In this document: piece after piece, positions 1 through 11,050 of the stretch
Layout: the number at the start of each line of letters is the position of its first letter
How positions within the stretch are numbered: position 1 is the stretch's first letter
NCBI RefSeq assembly: GCF_019320115.1
Contig: NC_089581.1
Span: 93,990,802-94,054,801 of the forward strand
Reading direction: 5' to 3'
DNA from: Miscanthus floridulus
Lineage: Eukaryota > Streptophyta > Magnoliopsida > Poales > Poaceae
DNA: 64,000 bases
The notes under the pieces: generated by a model
Told to the model about the DNA's origin: nothing
The model's database searches: none
The model's input: only the letters and a program-made list of their open reading frames with translations
Program-made: the position numbers and the translations under genes

Positions 1-708
1 GTGACTCTGTCTGTGTTGTTTAAGGACTGATACATTGTACGTCCTCATATCATGTTGAACGCAGCCTAACACTTAGCTGGCCAGATAAGTCGTTCCAACC
101 GTGAAGCCTAGTAGCTGAACTCAGGCCAGGAATGCGAGCAGTGGCGCACATTCTGGAGGTAGCAAGGATGTGTGGAGAGCCATTGGCGTAAGCCCAAGGC
201 AGGTTAGAGTCTTGATCACCCTTGGCAGAGTGGTTATCTGAGAATGCCGATCTGTTCGGACTCATAACTCCTGAATTGTGCCAAAGGTGACTTGATTGCG
301 ACCCTGACGGGGGAAGTTGGGTTTGTGTTTAGGAATACCCCTCAAGCTGGATAGCAATCAATTCAAATCACCGTCTCTCCCGGATAGTGAGAACTTGACT
401 GAGCAGCGGCAATGTAGATTCACTTAATTTAACGATATGGTTAAATAGATGATGATGATGATAATGTTGCCACGATCTATACCTGCTATGGTTAATAATG
501 TTTGCATCTTAATCAAGTGATTGCTTAGTACAGGTGCTAATATAGATGACATGTTAATGGCTTAAAGTCACTGCTAGATCAGGTTAAAAGTTAATCATTA
601 TTACCTATGCTTTTTCGCCAAAAAGGAAGTGTCAGCCAGATCTAATAAATTAAGCTATGCATGATCCTTGGTGTCATTTGTTTTGGTTTCTGACGGGTAA
701 GTCTAGCT

Positions 709-750
709 GAGTACCTTCTTGTACTCAGGGTTTATTCCCTCTTGTTGCAG
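709..750 (+). promoter_or_regulatory. Conserved LTR hairpin plus pyrimidine-CAG block (TEK-1 5' LTR)
   Basis: A perfect 6-bp inverted repeat, gagtac/gtactc with a 6-nt loop, runs into cagggtttatt and then a pyrimidine-rich tract ending ttgttgcag. The same arrangement is seen at 40705-40746 (TEK-1 3' LTR), 48225-48266 (TEK-4), and on the minus strand at 2014-2055 and 13334-13376 (TEK-2) and 16799-16839 (TEK-3). The end looks like a 3' splice site. Role unknown. Confidence 0.55.
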
Positions 751-848
751 ATGACCTTCTTTATCAGGGCTTCTATAAGTATTGTCTCCACCCGACGGGT
801 GACGAAGACTAGATCATGGGCATGATCTCTGTTTATCTTATCCGAATG

Positions 849-1045
849 CATGTGTGTGAGTTAAACTATTTGCTTCCGCTACTTATATTTGAACTCATGT
901 GTGTGAGTTAAACTATTTGCTTCTGCTACTTTACAAGACTTGGTTTGTAATAACTATTTGTTATCGTGAAATACGGATGTGATCAGCAAGCTGGTACTTA
1001 TATTTGAACTCATGTGTGTGAGTTAAACTATTTGCTTCCGCTACT
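849..1045 (+). repeat. Three direct copies of a 35-bp LTR segment
   Basis: The 35-bp segment starting catgtgtgtgagttaaac occurs at 849-883, 896-930 and 1011-1045. The 3' LTR of the same element has it once, near 40886-40921. The extra copies therefore arose after integration of TEK-1, probably by replication slippage or unequal exchange. Confidence 0.8.
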
Positions 1046-1297
1046 TTACAAGACTCGGTTTGTAATAACTATGACTCTGATGTGTTGTAATCTATCTACA
1101 AACTGTTTTTGAAATGTTGTAACAGTGTGATGTGTTATGTTGAATTACTGTGATCTTGGTTGTATGCAAGTTGGTTTGAAATCCTTCATGGTTTCAGTTG
1201 ACTACTGGGTTTATATGGGCTCAAGTGCGAGAATTTGATCGTTTCGGCAATTGTTTTTTGTACTTGTGCTCTTACAAATTGGTCGGTTCTATTACAG

Positions 1298-1316
1298 CTA
1301 GCATCAGAGCTAGATT
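1298..1316 (+). other. Primer-binding site of TEK-1 (tRNA-Met type)
   Basis: Just after the LTR end at 1296 the sequence ctagcatcagagctaga is a decayed form of the initiator-Met primer site tggtatcagagc. The core atcagagc is intact. Confidence 0.7.
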
Positions 1317-1578
1317 CAACACTAAACATGTCATACGGTTATTTAAAAACATAAGCTTTTGTTGCGAAAATGGTTTTCCAACTTATAGTTATATATAAGT
1401 GTTTCAAAATCTGAAATTTTATAGTGTGCTGGTGATCACATCCCTTGTAGCCCACATAAGGACTTTTAGGTGGCTTATATAATTACTAACTTGGGGGGGG
1501 GAAGTGATTGTTTCTATTTTGTCGTCCATGTGGCGTGCTATTGCATGGGTGCCATTCGCTTGAATAGTAATGTATGGA

Positions 1579-1583
1579 TCAAT
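1579..1583. repeat. Target-site duplication of TEK-2, left copy (tcaat)
   Basis: The five bases tcaat abut the left end of TEK-2 (tgtcgtag). The right copy at 30414-30418 reads ttaat. The single C/T difference fits decay of a cytosine after insertion. Confidence 0.6.
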
Positions 1584-4500
1584 TGTCGTAGAACCAACCA
1601 ATTTATAAGAGTACAAGTACAATGGAAGCCCGCAAGCGGTCGCACGATCATACTTGAACCCAGATAAACCCGGTAGTCCGTCGAGTACCATGACGGGTCT
1701 TGATAAACAATTTACAACAACCAAGATCAAACATGATTCAACATACATGTCACATATTACATAAGGTTCACAGATATATTTTCATCATCAGAGTATGAAA
1801 CAAAGTTATTACAAACCAAGTTTGATAGATAATAGTGGAAGCAAATTAAGTTTGAAAGTAGCATTTGCCAACATAGTTGAATACAGTGCCAACATACGAT
1901 CACAGTCCACAAAAGCATGTAGAAGGATTAAGTAAGAAGCCTGCCCAAGGCTTACTCCTCATCCACAGCAGAATAGAAGCAACTCTTGCAATAACCATGA
2001 TACATAGTGCCATCTACAACAATGGGAAATAAACCCTAAGTACGAGAAGCTACTCAGCTAGAGTTACCCGTTGTAAACTAGAAATAAAATGACTCCAAGG
2101 ATTATGCAAGGCTGTATAAGTGGAGATAGCTTGACAACATTTGCATGAAAAGTGATTAACTCAGTTATACAATTATAATTTTGCTATCAAGATAATTATG
2201 ACTATCCATCTCTAAATTAGCAACTATCCTATGCCAAACATGTGGTATATCATTTCAAGAGCATACAATAGTAACCATAGCAGGTATTGTAATTCCTGTG
2301 TTTATCTGAACCATCATATTCCATAGTACAATTTCTACTGATGTTGGGGCTAGCCAAGTTTCTCACTCTCTAGGAGAGACGATGATTTAGAATCGATTTC
2401 AATTAGTTGGGAATTTATTCCTAACATAAACCTAGGCAGACTAGATCAACAGTCACCTTAGGTCACCTTTGGTACAACTTAAGTACACATTTCGTGGGTT
2501 CAGCCCAGCACCACACAATCAGGGACAACCAAATGCCAAGGACGTTCAGGCCTAGCCTGCCCTTGGGCTTAGTCTGACTCCCCGCACATCCTTACTACAA
2601 TCTAAAGTGCGCACTCTTATAGAGTGGGGCCCAGCTTGAGTTGAGCTACTCAGCTTCGTGGTCAGAACGAGTTATCCTGACCTGCTAAGTGATAGGCATG
2701 CGTTCAATCTTGTCAGAAGTGCCAACAACTGGTACGATCCTTAATCGGCACTAGATGGAATCACATGAGTCAACCTACCATAGACTCTGCCCGGCCTCCA
2801 TTTACTTTTACCCCATGGTTCTTTTCCACGATAAATATAGCCAATCGTTCTTCGGTATCCACCTATATCTTGCAGGTGATAGGAAATCACCCGACTTCTA
2901 CCGGTCTAAGCATGGCTAAGCATATATTCGATCCTAGACCTATGCAGGGTTAAAGTTATATTTCTAGACAAGGAATTTATGTGCATGAAGTGGTTCCAAT
3001 CAACTCTTATAACCTAATGCATCCATCATAAGGACTTGAGTAATATTTTGTAAAATACTAGGAGACTTAGAATGCTCCGGGGCTTGCCTTTCAGAAAGGA
3101 AGTGGGGCAGTGGTCAGGGCACTCCAGAAGCTCTTCTGGGGTCTGCTCCTTGCCTTTGGGAGCTGCAGCTTGAGGAATCTCCTGCCTGGTCCCCTTCCTC
3201 TCCTTCGTTGAACTCCAGCAACGTTATCTCCTCTGTCGATCCTAGATGCATGAGTATGGCATAAGATATTACGAATGCATACATGTTGATAAGTATAGTA
3301 TGATGATACATGATGAATGGATTCTTGTAAGTATTCTTAACAACATGGTGTTAAAGTCATAACAAGTGCATCACATTTTACTGAGTATGTGCATATCTCT
3401 TCTTGATTACTTAATCAACTACTTCAACAATTTATTTACTATACCACAAAATAGCAGCTAATTGTTTTACTCATAACTGAAGTTCTACTTATCCAAATGA
3501 TGTGATCTTGGACTTTCTAGAAATCTTATAAAATTATCTACAATGTTCTTTTAATACTCTTACTGTGATTCAAAAGCTATATAGGGCAAACAATTCATTC
3601 TAATCAAATCTGTCCAGGAAGTAAACCTTTCAGACAACAAACTTGTAACAGCTAGAACTCGAAAACCCTAAGTCCTATGACTGTGAAAATTTAACACAAG
3701 GTAGACTAGTAAGTTATCTACAACTTTGTTATTAACAAGTTTTACAGCAGAGATCACTACCCTTATGAAATCATCAACACAATCAAAATTATGCATGCAG
3801 TCTTGTATTTGAATGATAAAGCGATAATTAGTTATTTGTATACAATCAATGGCTTCTAAGCCTTACCATTAAAATCAACAGTTACTATGCATCATAAGAA
3901 TCATAGAAAACATCATGCTTAATCCCAATCTAATTATTTAAATGCCTTTATCCAATTTACTAAAATACTTAGGTTAAATAATAAACATATAGCAAATGTA
4001 CATCATAAATTCTCATAAATTTATAGTGGCTTACTAGTGCTACCAATAGACTACTGTAAAAGTTTCATCCCATTTGACCAAGTAAAACATCCTATGCAAA
4101 AATGACAAGGCATAAAGGCTTAAAATAGCATAAATAGGAAACCCTAGTGAAAAGTGTCAAGCAACAGATTTTATATTTTTCATAGAATGCATGTGGTACT
4201 AGGACAACCTCCTAATAAATTTCTGAGTAGTGGATTCATAAATAATTTATAAAAATTAACACAAGGATCACCTAATTATAAAAGGAAAATATATAACTAG
4301 AAATATATTCATGCTCTGGCCCTCAAATTTTTACCAGAGCTTATACTTATCAAGAATAGCTCACCACATAAATTTCATAATTTTTGGAGCACAGGAACTC
4401 TAGATATAAATTAAACAAGTTTACATACATTTAAAAACACATTTCAAATTTCATTTTAAATCTTCTAGAAACTATACTACAAAAGCTAATATTATATTTT

Positions 4501-6215
4501 TATAAATACTACACTTCCTAAGGAACACTACAAAATTTGGTTCACAGTATTTGGATCTCTACAGCTCCACTTCTCATTTTTCAAATTTGTACATAAAACA
4601 AGAAATAAATGAACTATCCTAAAGCTCCACAATCACTGTCAGCTGGGACCCGCTGGTCAGTGACCCCACAAGTCAGTGAAACAAAACAGGGCAGCGGCAC
4701 TGCTCAAAGCTTGCGTGGCCAGAGTTCGCCGATGGCGAGCTTCACCGACGATGACACCTCATCTACGGTGACCTCCTCGACCTTGCGCACACGCTAGGCT
4801 AATTATTTGGGTGGATTAGCGATGTGGAGCTCGATGGTGACAGCCATGGCGGCGCGGTGGTGCAGGTCAACGGCGCTATGCCGGCGGTGACCATGGCGAC
4901 TCAAGCTAAGGCTTGGACAAGCATCTATGTACCATGGAGAACCTGGCGCACAAGAAAACACCGAGAATGGTGGACGAAGATGGTGTGGCCACGACGATGG
5001 GGCTCGGTGGTGATGCTCCGGTGAGCTCGTGCATGGCACGACGGCTTACCAGGCGCTGTTGGTGAGCATAGGCGGGTGCGGTGAGACTCGATGATGGTAG
5101 TGGAGTGGCTGTGGTGGCAAATGGGCGAGGCGGAGTGAGCTGGTGCCAGTGATGGCTACAGCGGCACTGCTTATGCTGCGGCAGTGCTGCACTACTGCGA
5201 ACGGCGAAGGAGGAGACAGTGAAATGCAAAATGGGAGGGCGAGCGTCATGGGCGAGCACTGGGGGTGATAAGGGCACGCTTTGGCCTAGCACGGCCTGGC
5301 TGAGTAGATCGGTGGCGACGCAGTGGCTTCCTCGGGTCCATGCAGGCGGCCAGCATCTGAAGCCGGTCGGCCACCGAAGCCAGTTTCGATTCAGTCAACA
5401 ACGCTCGACAGACCTGACTGACGACGCGATTTGGCGAAGCCTGATCTTCCAATCCATGAAGAATTAGTGCCAACGATCTAAACCAAAGTCATGGACCTAT
5501 ATACCATCGTCAACTTCTATCAAATGATTATGGCCTAATTCGCAAAGAATGAGGAGTAAAATCATCGCAAAAGTCGAGCTATTTCACGGTAAATCGGTTT
5601 AGGGCTTAGAAAAATTCTAAGTGCTACAAAACAATGATTTGTTGAACCTTGTGAGCCTAATTCAAGCATGTTCAGGGCTAAACTAGTCTATGACCCAAAA
5701 ATAAAAGTTGTTCCTCTTGTAAAATACTACAACTTTGCTTTAGTGACCACCGCCATGCAAGGTCTCTATGACATAGTTCAAACTTGGTCAAACACTCTAC
5801 ATTCAAAAGATGGCTTATACATGAACTATGACTTAGTGACCAATTTAGCCATAGCCATGAATACCAAAGTTGTTCAGAATGATCTTCTAAACATGTTTAA
5901 GCTATTTGTATGGCCACACAATCATTTCATGCATTGGTAGCGTCACTTAAGTACTTGATTAGACAAAATGATCTTCATGAACATTGTTCCACTAGTCATC
6001 ATAAGTGTAGCTAATATGTTTTAGTGACTCACATCCATCATTTACATGTATTCACTCATGATCATATGCATATATACAAGGAAACATAAAATAACAAGCA
6101 ATGTTGCATATGTTTCAATCATGTTTCAATTGTAAAAGCTTATATATGAATGCTCGATGCTCATGCTCATGCAATGCAAGTCAATTTATGCAAGGCTAAC
6201 ACCTAGGGTGTTACA
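1584..6215 (-). mobile_element. 3' LTR of TEK-2 (Tekay-type Ty3/gypsy)
   Basis: This 4.6-kb LTR starts tgtcgtagaacc and ends ctagggtgttaca in plus orientation. It matches the split 5' LTR at 12893-16452 plus 29302-30413. Coding in the element runs on the minus strand, so this is the downstream LTR. Features inside include the minus-strand hairpin block at 2014-2055, a conserved peptide-coding segment around 3100-3260, and a GC-rich block at about 4620-5470. The ORFs in that GC block are not shared with the other LTR families and I do not call them genes. Confidence 0.9.
3100..3260 (-). pseudogene. LTR-embedded acidic peptide segment (TEK-2 3' LTR copy)
   Basis: Read on the minus strand this encodes EEITLLEFNEGEEGDQ, then in a shifted frame a tail like ECPDHCPTSFLKGKP. 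The frameshift (an extra base near caggcagg) is absent from the 5' LTR copy at 14342-14662, where one frame stays open. The same peptide pattern recurs in TEK-1 and TEK-4 LTRs. The upstream boundary catctag|g resembles a splice acceptor. Function unknown. Confidence 0.5.
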
Positions 6216-7271
6216 GCCCCTCCCCCTTATAAAAATCTTGTCCCAAGATTTGCAAGACCTACCATTCTTGGAAAAAGGCGAGATAAACTTCTCGTAAATA
6301 ATCCTCTCGTTCGACATAGCATCTTGTTCACTGTGATTGTTCGACACCACCTTATAGAACTTAATGATCTTACTCCGTGTTACTCTTTCCATCTCTTCTA
6401 ACACTCGGATTGGCTTTTCTTCATAGGTCAAATCCAATTGAAGTTTTATGTTGGTGGGTGCAATAGCTTCTTCAGGTATACGAAGGCATTTCTTCAACTG
6501 AGAAACATGGAAGACATCAAATATTGCACTCATCTCTGGTGGAAGTTGTAACTTATAAGCGACATTTCCTTTCCGTTCCATAATCTTGTATGGCCCTACA
6601 TATCTAGGCGCAAGCTTCTTTTTCACTCCAAATCTCTTCACCCCTTTCATGGGTGATACTTTCAAGTATACATAGTCACCCACTTCAAAAGTTAGTGGTC
6701 TCCTTCTTTTATCAACATAACTCTTTTGTCTTGATTGAGCTGCCTTTATATGCTATTGGATAATACACACTTGCTCTTCAACTTCAGTCACAAAGTTAAT
6801 ACCAAAGTATCTCCTTTCATCGGGCTCAATCTAATTCAACGGAGTTCTACATTTTCTGTTGTACAAGGCTTCAAATAGAGCCATTTTGATGCTTGCTTGA
6901 TAACTGTTGTTGTAGGAGAACTCAGCTAAAGGTAACCATTTCTCCCATGAACCTTTGGAAGATATAACACAAGCTCCCAGCAAATCTTCTAAGATCTAGT
7001 TCACTCGCTTAGTTTGTCCTGAAGTTTACGGATGATATGTGAAAATTCTAATCAATTTAGTTCCCAAGGCTTGGTGCAAGTGTTCCTAGAAACGAGCAAC
7101 GAACTATGGTCCTCGGTCTAAGATTATGGTCCTGGGTACTCCATGTAGTCTCACGATCTGAGAAACATATAGCTCAGCGTACTTCCCCATGTGATACCTT
7201 ATGTTTATAGGTATAAAATGTGCTGACTTGGTGAGACGATCTACAATGACCCATATTGAATCGTGACCTTG
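6186..7271 (-). pseudogene. TEK-2 integrase core and chromodomain-like tail (broken)
   Basis: This is the downstream half of the integrase that inserts element DNA, followed by a chromodomain-like tail that in chromoviruses targets chromatin. The open piece 6186-6683 carries the GPY-type stretch LAPRYVGPYKIMERKGNVAY, the linker FDVFHVSQLKKCLRIPEE, and a degraded chromodomain (VTRSKIIKFYKV, with the following QW replaced). The frame continues across the polypurine tract and stops about 30 bp inside the LTR. Upstream, 6684-7271 needs frame changes and has TAG stops at Gln positions. The second catalytic Asp is kept (IILDRG), but the catalytic Glu of the NGQTERVN motif reads Lys. The enzyme is inactive. 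Confidence 0.8.
6216..6232 (-). other. Polypurine tract of TEK-2
   Basis: On the minus strand the bases directly upstream of the 3' LTR read ataagggggaggggctg, a polypurine tract that primes plus-strand DNA synthesis. The pol reading frame runs through it into the LTR. Confidence 0.75.
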
Positions 7272-8310
7272 CTATGTCATTGGAATGCCTATGATAAAGT
7301 CCATACTGATTTCTTCCCATTTCCAACCTAGAATAGGCAATGGCTGAAGTAATCCGGTAGATTTCATATGAACAGCTTTTACTCTACTGCAGTTATCGCA
7401 CCTAGCGACATAGGTTGCGATCTCCTTCTTCATCTTAGTCCACCAAAAATGGATTTTCAAATCTTGATACATCTTACTGCTACCCAGATGGATAGACAAC
7501 TTGGATGAATGAGCTTCCTCTAGAATTTGATTTCTAAGCTCACGGTCTTTCGATACCACAAGTCGGTCCTCAAACCATAGCACACCTCTTTCGTCCAATC
7601 TGAAATGCTTAGTTTCTTGCTCTTGCATCTTTCTCTTGATGTGACTTATACCTACATCTGTCTGTTGTAGCTCTATGATTTTGCTCTCAAGTGAACAACT
7701 GATAGTGATATTGTGCAGTACAATAGGATGTAACAAATTGAAGCCATCTTCCAATAATGCTTCCACAGTGTTGCAATGAGATTTCCGACTAAGTGCATCG
7801 GCTACAACATTGGCTTTTCTCGGATGGTATTGCACTTCCAAATTGTAGTCCTTAATCAACTCTAGCCATCTTCGCTGTCTCATGTTCAGCTCTAGTTGGG
7901 TAAAGATATACTTGAGACTTTTGTGGTCAGTATATATATGACATAAATTGCCCAACAAATAATGTCTCCATATCTTTAATGCATGAACAACTACTACAAG
8001 TTCTAAATCATGTGTGGGGTAGTTGACTTCATGTTTTCTCAACTACCGAGAAGCATATGCAATAACTATTCCTTCTTGCATGAGCACACACCCCAAACCT
8101 ATACCTGATGCATCACAAAATACATCGAAAGGCTTCTTAATGTCGAGTTGTGCTAAGATAGGAGATGTAGTTAACAGAGTCCTAAGGGTGTGAAAAGCTG
8201 CTTCACATTCTGGTGTCCAATTGAACTTTTTGTATTTCTGAAGTAGCCTAGTCATGGGCTTAGCTATTTTGGAGAAATCCGGAATGAAATGATGATAATA
8301 TCCTACTAAC
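7272..8310 (-). pseudogene. TEK-2 RNase H and integrase N-terminal part
   Basis: Two open pieces are joined at a TAG stop at 8043 (a Gln position before LRKHEVNYP). The RNase H motifs are [38 protein letters not shown] and [10 protein letters not shown], with the acidic residues kept. This domain degrades the RNA strand during reverse transcription. An integrase zinc-binding HHCC region follows ([15 protein letters not shown] then [11 protein letters not shown]), and then the first catalytic Asp in [10 protein letters not shown]. The frame ends in a TAG at a Gln codon (7272). Confidence 0.88.
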
Positions 8311-8311
8311 C

Positions 8312-9075
8312 CTAGAAAACTCTAACTTCATGAACTAAAGTCGGGGCCTTCCAATCCATGACCTCTTGTACTTTCGATGGGTCTATAGAGATTCCATCTC
8401 TTGATAAGATATGACCTAAGAAAGGTACTTTGCTCAACCAAAATTCACACTTGCTAAATTTTGCATATAGCTTATGCTCCCTCAATCTAGATAGAACAAT
8501 CCTTAGATGCTCTGCATGGTCTTCCTCATTCTCTGAATAAATCAATATATCATCGATAAACATGACCATGAACTTGTCAAGCTCAGGCATGAATACCTGA
8601 ATTCATCAGGTACATGAAGTAGGCATGAGCATTCGTTAGTCCAAAAGACATAACCAAATACTCATATAAGCCAGTACCTAGTGGAGAAAGCAGTTTTTGG
8701 TATATCCTTGGGCCTAATCTTTATCTAATGATAGCCTGATCTCAAGTCAATCTTGGAGAATACCTTTGCCATCGCCAACTGATCGAACAAGATGTCGATG
8801 TGAGGCAACAGGGTACTTGTTCTTGATGGTCACAACATTGAGTGGTCTGTAATCTACACACATTCTAGGAACTTGTCCTTCTTCTTTACAAACAAGGCTG
8901 GACATCCCCATGGAGATGAACTAGGTTGAATGAGACCCTTGTCCAATAGATCCTATAACTGAATCTTAAGTTCTGCTAACTCATTTGGTGGCATCCTATA
9001 AGGTCTTCTTGAGATAGGTGCCATACTTGGTACTAACTCAATCTTAAATTCCACATCCCTATCAGGTGGTAAACC
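8312..9075 (-). pseudogene. TEK-2 reverse transcriptase (frameshifted)
   Basis: The reverse transcriptase starts after [20 protein letters not shown] near 9060. The conserved [15 protein letters not shown] stretch is visible, then frame changes scramble the region around 8600-8850. The open piece 8312-8590 includes the catalytic FIDDILIYS motif and CEFWLSKVPFLGH. This piece is followed by the connection to RNase H. There are several premature stops and at least two frameshifts, so the polymerase cannot be made as one protein. Confidence 0.82.
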
Positions 9076-9178
9076 TAGGTAACTCCTCTAAAAATACATC
9101 TAGAAACTCACAAACCACTGGAATATCACAAAAGGTAGTGGTTTGGATAGCATAAGCCAAGTGTTGGAGTTCAGAATT

Positions 9179-9580
9179 TCAGGAGAGTGGTACTAGAAAA
9201 GCATTTCCTCCCTTAGGTTCTCTCAACATAATAGTACGAGTGCTAGTATCAATGAGAACACCATGATCCTTCATCCAGTTCATGCCTAAGATTACACTTA
9301 TGGATAACCCAGGCAATATTATCAAATCCGTTGTATACTCCCTCTCTAATATAGAGATGAGCATATTCCTGACTATCTTATTGGTAGAAATAGTAGCCCC
9401 AGCTGAACTTATATTATAACCACCCTTGCTTACTTCAATAATTTTCTTATCATGTTTAGATGCAAATGCTTGACACATAAATGAATGAGAAGCTCCCGAA
9501 TCAAATAAAACAATAGCAGGGATACTTGTTGACAAGAAACATACCAGCCGTGACAACTTCTCCAGCGGGCACTTCCTCAA
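9179..9580 (-). pseudogene. TEK-2 aspartic protease
   Basis: The 133-residue open piece has the retroviral-type aspartic protease signature IVLFDSGASHSFM, with the catalytic DSG intact. Towards the C-terminus it has the second hallmark VILGMNWMKDHGVLID. The enzyme would cleave the Gag-Pol polyprotein. It lies between the gag zinc knuckle and RT, the usual Ty3/gypsy order. The frame is open here, but gag and pol on either side are broken. Confidence 0.85.
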
Positions 9581-9619
9581 CAGCAGTATAGTGCACGTAT
9601 CCTGGACGTGCCCCTAAGT

Positions 9620-10680
9620 TCGCCTACCTCTGATTGTTCTAATTCTAATTGGCATTCTTCTTTGGGTGGGGGCATTCCTTGGCCCAATGACCCACTTGAT
9701 TGCAGTTGTAGCAAGGTTGATTACTCCTAGGTCCAGGTGAAGTTTCCCTGACCGCCATTTCCTTTAGGTAAGGCAATAGTGAATGCCTTATGGAACACTT
9801 TTTGAGGCCTGCCATTCTGAGCTTTTGGGGGGCAAGGCCTGAACTTAGGTGCAGGTGGGTGGAATGGTGGCCTAGCTATGATAGGAGCTCTGGACTATGA
9901 AGATCCAGAGGCACCTTGCCTCAAATGCCCTCTTACGGCCCTTAGCTACCGCATGCATATTGTTATGGTTTTCCTGGGTCAGGGCATCACTAATAAACTC
10001 GTTATAGGTGGTGCACTTGGAATTCGGCCATGGTCTTCATTAGTTTGGTGCCAAGACCCCGCTTGAAGCTCTCTATCTTCTTCTCCGTAGTATCCATAAA
10101 ACCTGGAGCATACCTAGACTAGGTTATTGAATGCATGCATATATTCTGTGAGGGTCTTTGTGCCTTAGGTGAGCCTCATAAATTCAGCCGCCTTCATGTG
10201 CATTAGGCCTAGGGGGAATGTGATGTCCTCGAAAGGCCAACTTGAACAGATCCCATGTTACTCGTGCATTAGCAGGTAGAGAGGACAAGAAATGTGTCCA
10301 CTAGATCCCTGCTGGTCCCTGCAACTGATAGGACGCATATTCAGCTTTTAGGTGCTCAGTGACTCTTAGCAGATAAAACTTCTGCTCAATGGTGTTGAGC
10401 CACTCATCCACCTGTAGTGGTTCCTCTGCTGCCTTGAAGATAGGAGGCTTTGTATCCAAAAATTTCCTTGAAGGTACTATGCTGATTAGGCTTGGGCCCT
10501 TATTGATGTGGGTGGCCATGAGCTATGTTCTGCGCAATGAGGCAGCAAAGCTTCCTCCATTGTCCTTTGGCTTCCCAAGAATTGGGCAAAGAACTCCTGA
10601 GCAGACGGTGGTGGCGGTGGTGGTAAGTCACCATCATTGCCATCATGGCTGCTACTAGCTCCTGCACGGGTGCGGGTCAT
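9620..10680 (-). pseudogene. TEK-2 gag (capsid and zinc knuckle), broken
   Basis: Gag packages the element RNA. The start MTRTRAGASSSHDGNDGD follows directly after acttcacag, a 3' splice-site-like end, and is the homologue of the TEK-1 gag start. A proline run (PPPPPP) and the retrotransposon-gag region (DEWLNTIEQKFYLLRVTEHL at 10301-10519, in another frame) follow. Near 9668-9712 an intact CCHC zinc knuckle can be read (CYNCNQVGHWAKECP). Several stops and frameshifts lie between. A strong overlapping plus-strand ORF here is a shadow. Confidence 0.8.
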
Positions 10681-11050
10681 CTGTGAAGTTGCAACAATAA
10701 GCGATTATTAGGTTGATGTCAAGAGATTGCAAATGAATTTATAATCATGCCAAACTAAATTACTAGAGACAATCTCAATTTCATACAATAAAAACAGAGG
10801 CATAATACTCCATTCTCGCAACATGACACCACCAATTTGATCACTTATCGGACTCATAGCTCAGTTAATATTCAAATCATGATCACTGATAAATTAACTA
10901 GAATTTGCATTAGCATTTAACCAAACATGCGATAGTCATGCAAATAACAATATTACATGATAGTCCAATCACCAACACCAAATTCAAACTATAGGTCCAT
11001 TACATAACCAGCGATGATACATTAAGCATTTCTACTAAGCACTAGGTGAT
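10681..11050 (-). mobile_element. TEK-2 spacer between leader ORF and gag
   Basis: About 370 bp of AT-rich sequence lies between the leader ORF stop at 11051 and the gag ATG. No coding potential seen. In minus orientation it ends with a pyrimidine-rich run and cacag at the gag ATG. Confidence 0.6.

Larger units (their letters stand above)
1..1296 (+). mobile_element. 5' LTR of TEK-1 (Ty3/gypsy, Tekay-type), left part outside window
   Basis: This matches the last 1.2 kb of the LTR at 36421-41170, including the shared end ttctattaca. A tRNA-Met-type primer site follows directly, so this is the 5' LTR of a plus-strand element. Compared with the 3' copy it shows many transitions and a local repeat expansion at 849-1045, making it visibly more diverged than the TEK-3 LTR pair. 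It contains the conserved hairpin block at 709-750. The LTR start lies left of the window. Confidence 0.85.
1297..1583 (+). mobile_element. TEK-1 leader, first part, interrupted by TEK-2
   Basis: This is untranslated leader downstream of the primer site. Bases about 1430-1583 match the reverse complement of the TEK-2 leader (12630-12790). The match resumes at 30414, across the inserted element, which shows this is one leader split by TEK-2. A run of nine G occurs near 1493-1501. No gene is present. Confidence 0.75.

Noticed and set aside
5668..5940. 90-codon ORF (and 29833-30153) as a gene
   Set aside because: Both copies are the same LTR region of TEK-2. The translated text has no domain and no match in the TEK-1 or TEK-4 LTRs.
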